A DNA stretch of 64,000 nucleotides from Asterias amurensis (taxonomy: Eukaryota > Echinodermata > Asteroidea > Forcipulatida > Asteriidae): positions 2,678,001 through 2,742,000 of the forward strand of contig NC_092666.1 of assembly GCF_032118995.1 (NCBI RefSeq). Reading direction: 5' to 3'. Below are positions 10,470-21,876 of the stretch, in pieces. The notes beneath the pieces are model-generated. The model searched no databases and was not told the DNA's origin. It was given only the letters and a program-made list of their open reading frames with translations. Position 1 is the first letter of the stretch; every line of letters begins with the position of its first letter. Made by a program: the position numbers and the translations under genes.

Positions 10470-10518
10470 ATGAAGATGTCAGGACTAATTCTGGTCATCG
10501 CTGGAATACTGCTAAGAC
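10470..10518 (+). CDS. Leader exon 4 (signal peptide)
   Basis: It encodes MKMSGLILVIAGILLR plus one base. The donor is GTAGGT, weaker than in the other leaders. Confidence 0.75.
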
Positions 10519-10765
10519 GTAGGTATTATTTATGAGCGAATAATACGAATTTTCCTGGTTGTTTGAAACTACTCAAAAAGAGATAAAAAATTAACTTTGT
10601 GTTCCCACAAACCTCACTTTATATAGTTGGTATAGTTTGAGTCACAATATCTAAGGCACCTTTTTAATCATCTTTGTAGGGCTTTGTTGCACTGAAAAGG
10701 CCGGTAAATTAATAATTTTGTTTGGTGCATTTCTCGGTTATGAGGAGGGCTATAATAATACTTTT

Positions 10766-11145
10766 AAAGGCACTGGACACTATTGGTGATACTCAAAATA
10801 ATTGTTAGCATAAAACCTTTTTCTTGGTAACAAGCATTGGAGAGTTGTTGGTAGTATAAAACATTGTGAGAAACGGCTCACTCTGAAGGAATGATAGTTT
10901 TTGAGAAAAAGGGCCTTTCTCACTCAAATAATAAAATACTTCAGCTGAAGCCTTTACTATGCGTCTGAAAGCACACAAAGTAATGCACCAATGGTGTTTT
11001 CTCTTTCATTATTCTCTTTCAAATTCGATGACAAATGTTGAGCCCAAATTTTCACTGGGTTTGTTATTTTATGCATATGTATATGTTGGGATACAACAAG
11101 TGAGAATACTGGTCTTTGACTATTGACAATTACCAAAGGTGTTAG
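10766..11145. mobile_element. Foldback MITE, family A (TTAAAGGCACTGGACAC ends)
   Basis: It starts AAAGGCACTGGACACTATTG. The interior carries the family modules (AAACATTGTGAGAAACGGCT, AGCCCAAATTTTCAC) and the far end has CTTTGACTATTGACAATTACC. No protein is encoded. Confidence 0.65.
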
Positions 11146-11309
11146 TTACCAAACAATCAAAGTCACTTTATAATGATGGTAATTGCCCTGGCTGTTTATG
11201 TATGCACTATAATGCATATGATTAATTGAGTGTATACCTTTTGATAGCTGTGTAGGCCTACATGCATTTTATAAAAATAAGTGATTTTTTTTCTTTCTTT
11301 TTTCTTTAG

Positions 11310-11708
11310 TTACTAATGGTCAAGTAGTCACAATGAGTCTTGAATCTGAAACGAGTTATGTTGGCGACCACACTGCCATCTCTTGTTCGTATGCGATTTC
11401 GGACAGTTCTTATTTGGTTTACACTCTGAGTTGGTTTAAGGGAGACAGTCCTTTAGACCCATCAACCAAAAAGATTGCTGACTTCATTAGAGAAGAAACA
11501 TCTCCTTATTATGCAAATGGTTATGATGACCAGTCACGATACAATGTATCCAGATCTGGAAACAGTGGTAGCTTCGTCAGTACTTTTGACATTTTTAATG
11601 TGGAATTTAGCAGAGATAGAGGGCGGTATTTGTGCAGAGTAACAGTGATACGATTGGATGGAACAAACCCTTTTGATACAGCGGATTCGACTGACTTGAT
11701 TGTATACA
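11310..11708 (+). CDS. V-set Ig exon V4
   Basis: This 399-nt, phase 1-1 exon has a TTTCTTTAG acceptor and an A|GTAAGT donor, and is the longest V exon. It encodes TNGQVVTMSLESE at the start, the first Cys in TAISCSYA, the core Trp in LSWFKGD and the second Cys in RDRGRYLCRV, with Leu where V3 has Trp before Cys. It is the closest relative of V7. A serine- and glycine-rich loop precedes STFDIFNV. Confidence 0.9.
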
Positions 11709-12169
11709 GTAAGTACACGACCATCATCAAAATAAACTTTAAACAATTCAGTTTTTCCAACATTATAAACACATGGCGTTGTTATGTTTAATCTACGTTT
11801 GGTGGGTTTGAAACTTTGCATGTAATGTTCTAATTATTGCAAAATCAAAGGTGACATTTGGGTGCTAAATTCGTTGTCAAAACCATTCTTACTTTTAAAT
11901 TGAAAAATAAAACAAATATAATACCAAACCATTCGACACGCTTTTCAATTATTTAAAAGAAACTTAAAAATCAAGTCGAACGTTTTCAAGCGGAACACGT
12001 GGCCAATCATTGAACTGTTGTTTGATTATTTGATGTAAATAATACTAATAATAACAACGAAGTCGTATTGCGCACGTATCTACCAACAAACTACTCAATA
12101 CACTTAGTATATACATGTTTACAGAAAGATAGGTGAATAAAAAATGATGACTTTCTGAGACCGTATTAT

Positions 12170-12425
12170 GTAGCACCTTACAAGGGTTAACAAGGTGTTA
12201 CGGCAATTTTAGCAGCCACTACCAGAAACACCGGGCGAACGCCCCTCTCTTAGCGATAAGTATAACTGTGATCTTGTACGTGCATAAACAACGCACGGGA
12301 CCAACAGCTTAACGTCCCAACCGAAGGTAAGGGACACAGGTGTCACGACTCTCGAATTCGCACTCTGCTGAAACACCAGATTTTGAATCCGGTGCTCCAA
12401 AAACCGCTCGGCCATGACGAACACA
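12170..12425 (-). mobile_element. tRNA-derived SINE copy
   Basis: The reverse complement contains the head near 12420 (CCATGACGAACAC side), CAGAGTGCGAATTCGAGAGT and AAGAGAGGGGCGTTCGCCCG. These match the family at 30008-30400. Confidence 0.6.
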
Positions 12426-12464
12426 CAAAACGGATTACTTTTCCTATAGACCAACTTTTCCTAT

Positions 12465-12747
12465 AGACTTGTTCGTGTGTATTTAACCCTGAAACTTGAC
12501 TAGCTATATTGTACCAAGTGTAAACTTTGTCCCCAAACACGGAAGTAACCCACATTGTATGTAGCGCTGCGAGTTTAAAATAAATGGGTATAATGTGTTT
12601 CAATTTCTAGTCATTTCTAAGCAGGAAATTAATGTTATCGCGAGTAAAAACTAAAGTTCCAATTAATAATGTATCAACCAATAAGCTGACAGTTGCGACC
12701 TCACTCGCACGTAGTATTCGTCTACATTCAGTACGGTTTTGCAGCGC
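12465..12747 (+). promoter_or_regulatory. Conserved upstream block of cassette 5 (candidate promoter)
   Basis: It contains CTGAAACTTGACTAGC, CCCCAAACACGGAAGTAACC (ETS-like core at 12539-12546), GTAGCGCTGCGAGTTT and ACATTCAGTACGGTTTTGC just before the leader. Confidence 0.55.
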
Positions 12748-12796
12748 ATGAATATGTCAGGACTACCGCTGTTCATCGTTGGAATACTGTTAACAG
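12748..12796 (+). CDS. Leader exon 5 (signal peptide)
   Basis: It encodes MNMSGLPLFIVGILLT plus one base, with a GTACGT donor. A Pro replaces the Leu at position 7, as in leader 6. Confidence 0.78.
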
Positions 12797-13364
12797 GTAC
12801 GTTTTGTGACATTTGAATCGTAGAAGATTTGTACACACGGACCATTTTTTTTTTTTTTTTTTTTTTTACTTTGTTTGTAATGAGGTCTTGTTTTTCTTCA
12901 ACGAATTCTAAACCGAAAAGTTCAGGAAAATGTACTTTTCTAATAGTTGTACATTACCACGTAAACTTAGAGCAGGGCTAATTTGTGTCGTACTGCCTTC
13001 GAATCATGGTGGTTATTATGACGTGTGTATTCTTAATATAGGACTATCAAAATAATTCAATTTATATGAGGCCTATGTTATTTTGTAAACAAAGTTGTCA
13101 TTATTTTTGCCAACCATTGTGTTTCGGAATTTCTTTTGTAGTAGAATGTTGTTTGGGTTTTCTAAAAGTAGTTCAAATACTTGTCAAATTAGGATCTTAA
13201 CTCCATTTTGTTTGATTAACATCACGTCGTGACCCGCAGACCAAATTGGATGTGCTTTCAATCAGTTAGCAATAAAGAGTAAAAACATTTCATCTTCATA
13301 ATAGATGTATACTGCAAGTTATTTTATTCGGTTTTCGTTTTGGTTTCTTTTTGTTTTAATCAAG

Positions 13365-13718
13365 GTGTGGGTATTTCTGCCGAGCTGGATGTTGTTATCA
13401 GTAGTGGTCCATCGGTGGACAGTGGTACAGATACAACATTGACTTGCACATCAACTGAATCTGGTTCACCCAGAGAAGTTAGATGGAGTAAGGGTCCCAT
13501 CAATGGGACCCTTAATGATGCTGATACCATCGTTTTATACGTCATGGGTAGCCCTATCCAATGGGGTTCAGTAGATCAAAGCCATTATGAGTTTGATCTA
13601 ACTGCTAGTGGTGTTCCTCTCACCATTAAATCAGTTTCTCGGGCCGATGAAGCTCAATACTGGTGTACTTTGAAATTTGGAGCAAGGGAGTTCGGGTCAG
13701 CTGCAATGAGAGTAAGAG
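13365..13718 (+). CDS. V-set Ig exon V5
   Basis: This 354-nt, phase 1-1 exon has a TTTTAATCAAG acceptor and a GTGAGA donor. The domain begins VGISAELDVVISSGP, with the first Cys in TTLTCTST, the core Trp in VRWSKG, the second Cys in ADEAQYWCTL and the end AMRVRG. It founds the ELDVVIS group (V5, V6, V8, V9). The group is shorter than the other V exons and carries the D-E/D-A-x-Y-W-C signature close to classical V domains. It has two possible N-glycosylation sequons. Confidence 0.9.
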
Positions 13719-13734
13719 GTGAGATTCGGCGCAG

Positions 13735-13892
13735 GGCCCAATTTCACGGCTCTGCTTACCGCCGAATCTGCGCTTACGATCACGATTCCTCGTTTACGTG
13801 CAAGCGCCGGATTTCTGCGCAAGCCTTGTAAGTTTAGAATGCCTAGTAACATGCCTAGTTTACGGTAAGCAGAGCCATGAAATTGGGCCCAG
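13735..13892. mobile_element. Short foldback element ending GGGCCCAATTTCA
   Basis: GGGCCCAATTTCACGGCTCT and AGAGCCATGAAATTGGGCCC are inverted ends 16 nt past the V5 donor. Reading through V5 runs into it, which explains the extra open sequence there. Confidence 0.7.
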
Positions 13893-14191
13893 GTAAAACC
13901 AGACCACTGAGTTCACACTGGATGAAACAATAATGCGCAAAACTCTTACGCAGCAACAGCGGTTGTCTTATGTACTTGTTGTACCACAAAACACAATGTC
14001 CACGGATTTACATTAAACTTACAAAGTTTGGTGATGATGGTAATGGCAATGTCACGAATACGTTTTACATGCTTTTAAGCAAACATAGTTGTAGTGTTTT
14101 ACTCAAATCTAAAAAAAAAAAACTCAGAAAGTTATTATTAACTGCTAGGCCATGATACACTTAATACACAATGCAGCCTTTACAAACATAG

Positions 14192-14454
14192 AAATGTTTG
14201 TGTGTATTTCACCTTGACACTTGCCTGGCTATATACAACGTGTAAAGTTTGTCCCCAAACACGGAAGTAGCCCTGCGAACCTAAATAAAAGAATTTGGTG
14301 TGGTTTCAATTTCTAGTCACTCTATGCAGGAAATTAACGTTATAGCGAGCAAAAACTAAAGTTCAAAATAATAATAATTTATCGACTAAGCTGACAGTTG
14401 GGACCTCACTCACCCACAGTAGTATCGTCTACATTCAGTATGGTTTTGCAGCGC
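14192..14454 (+). promoter_or_regulatory. Conserved upstream block of cassette 6 (candidate promoter)
   Basis: It contains TGTATTTCACCTTGACACTT, CCCCAAACACGGAAGTAG, AGTCACTCTATGCAGGAAAT and ACATTCAGTATGGTTTTGCA. Confidence 0.55.
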
Positions 14455-14503
14455 ATGAAAATGTCAGGACTACCACTGTTCATCATTGGAATACTGTTAA
14501 CAA
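14455..14503 (+). CDS. Leader exon 6 (signal peptide)
   Basis: It encodes MKMSGLPLFIIGILLT plus one base, with a strong GTAAGT donor. Confidence 0.78.
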
Positions 14504-15112
14504 GTAAGTTTTGTGATTATTTGAGTCGTTGGAACACAAACACAGTTTATTCTTGGATAACATAAATACAACTGTTTGTAGCGCTTTATACATAGTGTTT
14601 CTAAGCACTTTACAAAAAAAGTAATAGGTAGTAGTATTATTTAAAATAAAAGAAAAAAAAAGGAGCAATCACGGGTAGGTATTCAATTTAGTTTTTAACG
14701 TGTTCACATTCGGGGAATTGCGTGTGATGAATGGGAGATTGTTCCAAAGTTTGGGGGCACACACGGGAGAAGGCTCGTTCACCGTAGCGAGTAATAAAGA
14801 TACGTGGACCGGGGGTCGAGTTCACAAAGAGTTGAAATTGATGTTATGTTTAGTCCAAATCAATCTGTAGTTGCTAGGCATTGTGTGATGTCAAAATACA
14901 AATCATGGTTATGATCACGGCAAACTCATCGACCCGAGGAGCTAGTTGAGGTGTGCTGTGTGATAAGAGGAGATATATTCACTTTTGTATTTAGCTCTTG
15001 GTTTTTCTAAATGTTCAGGAAATTGTTGTACCTTCCCGATAGTTTTTTTTTTTTTTTTTTTTGCATTAATATCTAACTCACCATAGTCTACCAACTTATC
15101 TTAATACGGGTT

Positions 15113-15221
15113 GTGGGGCCGATTTCACAAAGATTGAAAATTGATCATAACTGCAAACCAATCGTAGTTGCTTAGTAAAGTGTGATGTGACAATACAAAT
15201 GCTTTGTGAAATCGGCCCCTG
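15113..15221. mobile_element. Foldback element with GGGGCCGATTTCACAAAG ends
   Basis: GGGGCCGATTTCACAAAG and CTTTGTGAAATCGGCCCC are perfect inverted ends about 109 bp apart. A degraded relative lies at about 14815-14900. Confidence 0.75.
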
Positions 15222-15533
15222 GTTAGGTTGGTTATTTATGTATAAATTGTGTGTTCTTTTAGGTTTGCGGTAACAAGTGATTATTTAGGAATGTGCATCT
15301 ATAAGGCCTATTATTATTATTTTGTAAAACCAAGTTGCCATTGTATTGCCAACCATTGTGTTTTGTTATTTATTTTATAGAATGTTGTTTAAGTTGGGTT
15401 TCCTAAACTTTATTATAATAATTATAATATTGTGCAATTCGGATCATAGCTGACTCCTTGTATTTGATAATACACCTACTGTACATAACTTTTATTTGGT
15501 TTTCTTTGTGTTTTTGTTTTTGTTTTAATCAAG

Positions 15534-15890
15534 GTGTGGGTATTTCTGCACAGCTGGATGTAGTCATCAGTAGTGGTCCATTAGTGGACAGTGGTACAGA
15601 TACAACATTGACATGCACATCAACTGAATCTGGTTCACCCAGAGAAGTCAGTTGGAAAAAGGGTCCATTCGATGGGACTTATAATAATGCTGCACCGATC
15701 GTTTATTACCTCCAAGGTGACCCCGTCTTATGGGGTAACTCAGTGGATCCAAACCACTATGAGTTTGATCAAACTATAAGTGGTGTTCCTCTCACCATTA
15801 AATCAGTGACATTAGATGATGAAGCTAAGTACTGGTGTACCTTGAATATTGTGGGAGAGGAGAAAGGGTCAGCTGTTATGAGAGTAAGAG
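15534..15890 (+). CDS. V-set Ig exon V6
   Basis: This 357-nt, phase 1-1 exon has the same TTTTAATCAAG acceptor as V5 and a GTGAGT donor. It begins VGISAQLDVVISSGP, with the first Cys in TTLTCTST, the core Trp in VSWKKG, the second Cys in DDEAKYWCTL and the end AVMRVRG. It is very close to V5, with most change in the C-prime to D region (INGTLNDAD against DGTYNNAA) and after the second Cys. The pair suggests a local duplication of the cassette. Confidence 0.9.
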
Positions 15891-15944
15891 GTGAGTGTTC
15901 AGTGCGGGGATAAACCACTAAAGTCTAGGGTGGATCTCACAAAG

Positions 15945-16330
15945 AGTTAACGACATTGGACACTATTCGTAATTGTCAAAGACCAGTCTTCTCACTTGGT
16001 GTATCTCAGCATATGCATAAAATAACAAACCTGTGAAAATTTGAGCTCGATTGGTCGTCGGAGTTGCGAAATAACTATATGAAAGAAAAAACACCCTTGT
16101 CACACGAAGTTGTGTGCTTTCAGATGCTTGATTTCGAGACCTCAAATTCTAAATCTGTCCTAGAAATCAAATTCGTGGAAAACTACTTCTTCCTCAAAAA
16201 CGTCACTTCAGAGAGAGCCGTTTCTCACAATGTTGTATACTATCAACCTCTCACCATTACTCGTCACCAAGTGAGGTTTTATGCTGATAATTATTTTGAG
16301 TATTTACCAATAGTCTCCAATGCCTTTAAG
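15945..16330. mobile_element. Foldback MITE, family A
   Basis: It starts at ACATTGGACACTATTCGTAA, carries AATTTGAGCTCGATTGGTCG and AGAGAGCCGTTTCTCAC, and ends near ACCAATAGTCTCCAATGCCT. It is a nearly full-length copy. Confidence 0.65.
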
Positions 16331-16334
16331 ACTA

Positions 16335-16436
16335 GTCTTATCTTGAGTTAAGACGGGTTACTTGTCCTAACGCAGGACTAGCCATACGTTTTGTACGTCT
16401 CCTAGGACTAAAGTCTAAGTTGTGAAATCGACCCTG
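16335..16436. mobile_element. Partial GGACTAGTCCTAA foldback element
   Basis: It carries the CTAGTCTTATCTTGAGTTA and CTCCTAGGACTAAAGTC modules also seen at 288-436 and 40283-40466. Confidence 0.5.
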
Positions 16437-16895
16437 TTCATTTGTGTAACTTCTCAATGTTTTATCAAACTTGTAGGACATATTCCTTTTTTGTTGTCAT
16501 ATTTTTAAAAAACAAATTTGGGGGGCTGTTCAGTTTCTAATTGCAAGGGAACCCTGTTCTTAAGTGGTTTCTTTCATAGTGTGGTTTCAATGTGTAAGAG
16601 GGTTCCCACAACACCCTGTGCATTTTTATAATGCCTTTCAGTGGTTCATCAAATTTATATTTATAATTATTTATTGGCATCTTTGTTTTTATGCATTTGT
16701 GTACCCCCGTACTGCAGCGGTACACTTTTATGTATTTTATCTATGTAATTTTTAACAATATTTTCGTGTGCTGATCTCACTCAGTATTGGTACATTTATT
16801 TCAATGCTGTCATACAAAACAATACTACAATAATTCAGCTTAGTGTTACCGTTTTTGTTTTTGTTTTTTTTTAATGTTTTTTTTTTTTTTATAGA

Positions 16896-16921
16896 AATGA
16901 ATGAATGAATGAATGAATGAA
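16896..16921. repeat. (GAAT)n microsatellite
   Basis: Six consecutive AATG units follow two T-rich runs. Confidence 0.85.
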
Positions 16922-17513
16922 AGTTCCCTTCGGATAGAACAATAATGCGCAAAATACTCTTACGCAGCACCCAACGGTGGTCTTAAACTGGCATTATTTG
17001 GCAATTACTATTGTGCCCTGTATGGTGCTCTGTGGCAGCTTGCCCAGACATAGTCAACTTGTCCACAGAACTCGACAAAGTACTTAGTGTAACGTAGTTA
17101 ATACTAAGGTTACAGTTCAGTACTTTGGGGGGTTCATGTATTAATAAACTGCCGTGTCCTTTATGATGTTATTGAAAAAGTTCAATACATCTCTCCTGAC
17201 CCTGTCCAATGGGGCATTATGGTAAATCCATAACTCATTACGCCATTAAAGGGATATGTTGCCTTGAATCGGGCGGGTTGGTCTTTGAAAAGCGCTGGAA
17301 ACCGTTAGTTATAAAATGCGTATGGATAAATAGATGTTTTAAAAGTAGAATATAATGGTACACACACACATGCCTCGAAATTGCACGGTTTTCCTTTTAC
17401 GTCGGCCATTTTGTGGAGTAAAAATCGGCGTTGTGGTGCGTTCAAACGCCGCGATGGGGCTTTGAAACGCCGCATCTGAAAAAGTGTTTTGCTGTTGGCG
17501 GAAATCAGCCCCC

Positions 17514-17700
17514 GTACGTACGTCCGTATGTATTTCACCTTGAAACATTATACCAAAAGAACGACAAAATATGTTACCAGATGTGTAAGAATTAACCTGT
17601 TCATTGTATGTAAACTACACTGCGAATTTAAATAAATGGAAAGTATTTTCAATTCATAGTAACTCTTAGCAGGAAATGAACATTATATTGACCAAAAACT
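17514..17700 (+). promoter_or_regulatory. Truncated upstream block of cassette 7
   Basis: The block is present up to TAGCAGGAAATGAACATTAT (including TATGTTACCAGATG), but the last part, the leader exon and most of the leader intron are missing. Sequence passes directly into the pyrimidine-rich tract of V7. Confidence 0.55.
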
Positions 17701-17752
17701 GCCAACATGACTTTTAGAAGAAGAATTTAAATTTTCTATTTTCTTTTTTTAG

Positions 17753-18148
17753 TTACTAATGGTCAAGTAGTCACAGTGAGTCTTGAATCTGAAACCAGTT
17801 ATGTTGGCGACCACACTGTCCTCTCTTGTTCCTATGCGATTCTGGACAGTTCTTATGTAGTTTACACTCTGGATTGGTTCAAGGGAAATAGTCCTTCAGG
17901 CCCATCTACCCTCAGGATTGCTGAATTCTATCTAGATGCAACATCTCCTACATATGGCAGTGCTTACGATGACCAATCACAATACAATGTATCCAGATCT
18001 GGAAACATGAATAACTTCATCAGTACTTTTGACATTTTTAACGTGGAGTTTAGCAGAGATAGAGGGCGGTATTTGTGCAGAGTACTAGTGGTACGACCTG
18101 ACGGAACGAACTCTAATGCAATTGCCACAACTGACTTGATTGTGTACA
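17753..18148 (+). CDS. V-set Ig exon V7 (no leader of its own)
   Basis: This 396-nt, phase 1-1 exon has a TTCTTTTTTTAG acceptor and an A|GTAAGT donor. It encodes TNGQVVTVSLESE, with the first Cys in TVLSCSYA, the core Trp in LDWFKGN and the second Cys in RDRGRYLCRV. It is the closest relative of V4. No leader exon exists between V6 and V7, and the upstream block runs straight into the acceptor region, so a deletion removed the leader. The reading frame and splice sites are intact; it could still be used by splicing from an upstream leader, for example leader 6 with V6 skipped, or in multi-V proteins. Confidence 0.88.
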
Positions 18149-19616
18149 GTAAGTACTATTATTTTAGAACATTTTAAAAATTAAAGGAACATTACAGAAT
18201 TAGTTTTTGCGTACAAAACATTTGCTGGCAGAGTAAGCACTTAATGCAACTCATCATAATACATAACCTGACAAACCTGTAGAGGTTTGAGATCGATCGG
18301 ATATCTGGGTCACGAGAACACGATTACACATTTTGAATAATATTGGTAAAAATATGAGACACTGAATAAAACGCTCACTGAGCGATGAACTCCAAACGGG
18401 AAATTAGTTTTATTTTGGCTCATCAAATCTGACATTTCAGACAAAAATACTCCAAGGGATTTTTTTCTCATCATCATTAGACCGTGTGTACTTAATGTTA
18501 TACCCCGCTCGCACAGCCCCTACGACCTTAAAAAGACCATGCCGATCACCGGGATCTCAAAAATGTATCAAGTCGGGACACAATCGCCGTCAAAATCATG
18601 CAAGCAATAATGCAAATTAAAGACTGCACGCAACATTCTAATTCAATGCATTTGTGTGTACACAAGTACTGCTTCTACGTCAACACTGTTGCTGACTCGC
18701 TGTCATTTACGAGTGCTGCGATCTCACCACGATGCTACCACGCTGCTTGTGCGATAATGGCGTTCCCACCACGACTTTTTCCCCGCTCATTGTTAGCTAC
18801 GACCCGGCTACGCTTAATTTGAATATGTTCAAAATAAGCGTGGGGAGAGAATGCAGCTTCCCGACCTGGGAGAACCCACCCCGACCAAACCACACCCATT
18901 GAGATCCTCCCACGTTTAGCCCACGATTGGTCCTCGATTGGCCACGCTCTCGGCCACAGTGTTTATGGCGTATACCGAGGGTTCTCTTTGTTCTCCCATT
19001 GTTTGGACATTATTTATCAGACGTCCCCATTGGTTTTGTACACAAAATCTACCGAGGACTGTCCTCGGTGTAACCTTTTCCCGGATCCCTTTTGAGGTCC
19101 TCGGTTATCAATTAGTAGACATGCCCAGTGTTACTACACAGTGTTGTGGTACAAGATAGTTATAGTGTTGAGCTGAGAACAAAAGAAGTATGTGTATGGA
19201 CCACTATATGTGGACTTACACGCAGTGTTATTTACAGTGTTGAGGCAAATTATTTTTTTCCTATTAAACAAAGGAATGTCCACATAGGGACTGCAACACA
19301 TGGGTGTGCGCGGGGGTGTTTCGTGGTCCCTTTTTATTTTTTTTTTATTTTTTTTTTTTTGGGGGGGTGCATGTTGCAAAATCGAGGTGAGCAGATGCTA
19401 AATCGTTGTCAAAATAATATTTGTTTGTAATTTGTCAATTAAACAAGCCTTTCGACAAATAAAAAAACAGCATGGCGACAAACCCTTTGACACTCTTTTC
19501 ATTTTATGTTGATTTAAATAACATACTGAGTCGAACGCTTTCAAGTGGAACGGCTGACCGATTTTTGAACTGTTATTTTGATTTTGATCAAAATTGTAAA
19601 AATGCACTTTATATGT

Positions 19617-19890
19617 ACAGGACTCGTTCGTCTGTATTTCACCTTGAAACTGTAAAGTATTACACCAAAAGAACTGTAAAGTATGTTCCTAAACACGGAA
19701 GTACTACCTCCATTGTATGTATATTGCGCTGCGAGTTTGAATAAAATAGTTGTGTTCCCACGTTACAGGTTATCAGGAAATGCATTACATGAGTAAAGTC
19801 TCAAACTAAAATTTGACACTGTACTATGAAGTTACTGAATATTACAGTCGCCTGAAGTTTACGTTGCGTAGGCCTACGGTTTTGCAGAGC
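19617..19890 (+). promoter_or_regulatory. Conserved upstream block of cassette 8 (candidate promoter)
   Basis: It contains GACTCGTTCGTCTGTATTTC, CACCTTGAAACTGT, an ETS-like ACGGAAGT (19695-19702), TTGCGCTGCGAGTTTGAATA and ACGGTTTTGCAGAGC. Confidence 0.55.
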
Positions 19891-19939
19891 ATGAAAATGT
19901 CAGGACTAATCATGTTCATCGTTGGAATACTGTTAAAAG
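19891..19939 (+). CDS. Leader exon 8 (signal peptide)
   Basis: It encodes MKMSGLIMFIVGILLK plus one base, with a GTAATA donor. Confidence 0.78.
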
Positions 19940-20794
19940 GTAATATTATGGGGAATATTTGAATCGTAGAATTAAACATAAACGTTTATTCATCAATAGG
20001 AACAATTTTGTACTTTTTGGGTCTGTATACTTTTTGTATATTACAAAACACAATGTCCACAGATTAACAGTAAACTCACACAGTTAAAAGATATTGATGG
20101 TAAAAAGCTTATCCCTTTACATAACTTGCTGAGGTGCTGTAGTTTTTGAGAAACGAATAAAACAAGCCACTTTTGTATTTTTCCTTTTAGAACAGACAAC
20201 CATGGGGACAATATACACATCAGACACACACACATCCAAGTTTAAGACCGACATGGTCACTGCCAGACAATATTACTAAAAGTATAACATGAGAATTGTA
20301 AACTAATAAATTAACTTAGTGACTTGACAAAGTATCCAACATAGGCATATTATTCTTATTTAATATTAAATAATAAATAATAACATTTATTTAGAAACGC
20401 TCCCTAATAAACTATATCACAGCGCTTACAAAAAAACTGAAAATGCACAATAAACAACAACATCTTATCGGAAAAGCTACATACACAATAGTTGAAAAGC
20501 ATGAGTAAAAGAGAAAAGCTTAAACAGGGAAGCGATGTGTTTTCAGAAGTTTTTTTAAATTGGTCTGTGGAATTTGCGGCTTTAATGAAAGAAGGGATGT
20601 TGTTCCATTCTGTGGATGCGGTTACAGTGAATGTGCGATCGCCAGATTTGCTACGGGTCCTAGGAATGTTAAGCAAAAATGGGTCTCGAGAAGAGCGAAG
20701 ATTAGGGCGAGATGGGTTATGAAAAGTAAAGCAATCCTTGATATATAATGGCGTCTGGTCATGGATTCTAGTAAATTCATTGTATTATTTATTT

Positions 20795-20990
20795 TGGTTT
20801 TACCCATATACACCGATTTGTGTTAGTACTTTCCCGAGTTCTGTGAAAAAAATCACTGGAACATTACTCGGTAGGATTCAAACCCACGACCCGGGTAATA
20901 TGCCTGTGATTTTTTGCATAGAACTCGGCTAAGTACTGAGTAAACAGTGGTACCAACACATCGGTGTATATACGTAAAACCAAAATGAAT
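20795..20990. mobile_element. Inverted-repeat element with tRNA-like core (ACCGAT ends)
   Basis: TTGGTTTTACCCATATACAC and GTGTATATACGTAAAACCAA are inverted ends. The core holds GGTAGGATTCAAACCCACGA, a box B-like sequence on the minus strand. Copies lie at 23793-23996 and in part at 4505, 29075 and 52115. Confidence 0.6.
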
Positions 20991-21082
20991 ATTCTTTATC
21001 CCCTATGCAAATTTAACAATAAAATCCTTGTACTTCATACTACTATACTGATAATCAAGCTTCCTCTTATGTTTTAATAAAG

Positions 21083-21442
21083 GTGTACCTGCAGAGCTGG
21101 AAATAGTTATCAGCAGTGGTCCATTGGTTGACAGTGGTACAGATACAACATTGACTTGCACATCAACTTCATCCGGTACAATTAGAGAAGTCAGTTGGAA
21201 AAAGGGCCCCTTCAATGTGACCTTTAATGATGCTGATACCATAGTTTTCTATAACATTAAACAAGGTGTCTTATGGGGTCCTTCAGTGGATCAAAACCAT
21301 TATGAGTTTGATCATACTCTAAGTGGAGTTCCTCTCACCATTAAATCAGTTACTTTGCATGATGAGGCTCAGTACTGGTGTTATTTGAATATCGGCTCTG
21401 GAATCGGAAACCAGTTTGGTACTGCTGTTATGAGAGTTAGAG
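21083..21442 (+). CDS. V-set Ig exon V8
   Basis: This 360-nt, phase 1-1 exon has a TTTAATAAAG acceptor and a GTGAGT donor. The domain starts VPAELEIVISSGPLVDSG, with the first Cys in TTLTCTST, the core Trp in VSWKKG, the second Cys in HDEAQYWCYL and the end AVMRVRG. It is nearly the same as V9, its partner in the 3-kb duplication. A Gly-rich loop after the second Cys (NIGSGIGNQFGT) is shared by the two and absent from V5 and V6. Confidence 0.9.
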
Positions 21443-21842
21443 GTGAGTTTGAAATAATAATCAATTTTGTAACGTATGCCTTCTGTAGTGACGAATTATT
21501 AACTGTAAGTCAATTCAATTCAATAATTTATTTGTCCATTAAAAAGATACAAAATTACTGCACTATTATTTCAAATTTGTATTGTATTGTTATTGTATCA
21601 ATGTTATCACACAAAAAAAGCAAAAACTGCCCCCTGGGGAAGGGTTACAACTTTAACAATGTCAACACTTATAACAACAGAGCAAAGATCAAGAGGTTAG
21701 CATGAACGATATCAAATTATACTTGGTTTTCCTTAACTTAGACAGTGCTGCGATCTCACCACGATGCTACCAAACTGCTTGTACGATAAATGGCGTTCCC
21801 ACTACGACTTTTTCCCCGTTCATTGATAGCTACGACCCGGCT

Positions 21843-21876
21843 ACGCTTATTTTGAGCATGTTCAAAATAAGCGTGG
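21843..21876. repeat. Perfect hairpin in the repeat unit
   Basis: CTTATTTTGA and TCAAAATAAG pair around a six-base loop. The copy at 18810-18841 has the same hairpin with mismatches. Confidence 0.6.

Larger units (their letters stand above)
18711..21743. repeat. Tandem segmental repeat, unit 1 (contains cassette 8)
   Basis: Sequence from AGTGCTGCGATCTCACCACG at about 18711 recurs at about 21744, after roughly 3.03 kb. The repeated part includes a stretch of about 900 bp of unknown nature, the upstream block, the leader and the V exon. The two units arose by local duplication and then diverged by small indels. Confidence 0.75.

Noticed and set aside
13719..13831. Extension of V5 past its donor as coding
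   Set aside because: The extension is the arm of a foldback element; the donor and phase match the other V exons.
20492..20748. Overlapping + strand frames at 20.5-20.7 kb as a gene
   Set aside because: No recognised domain, lies within the V8 leader intron, and both frames are short.
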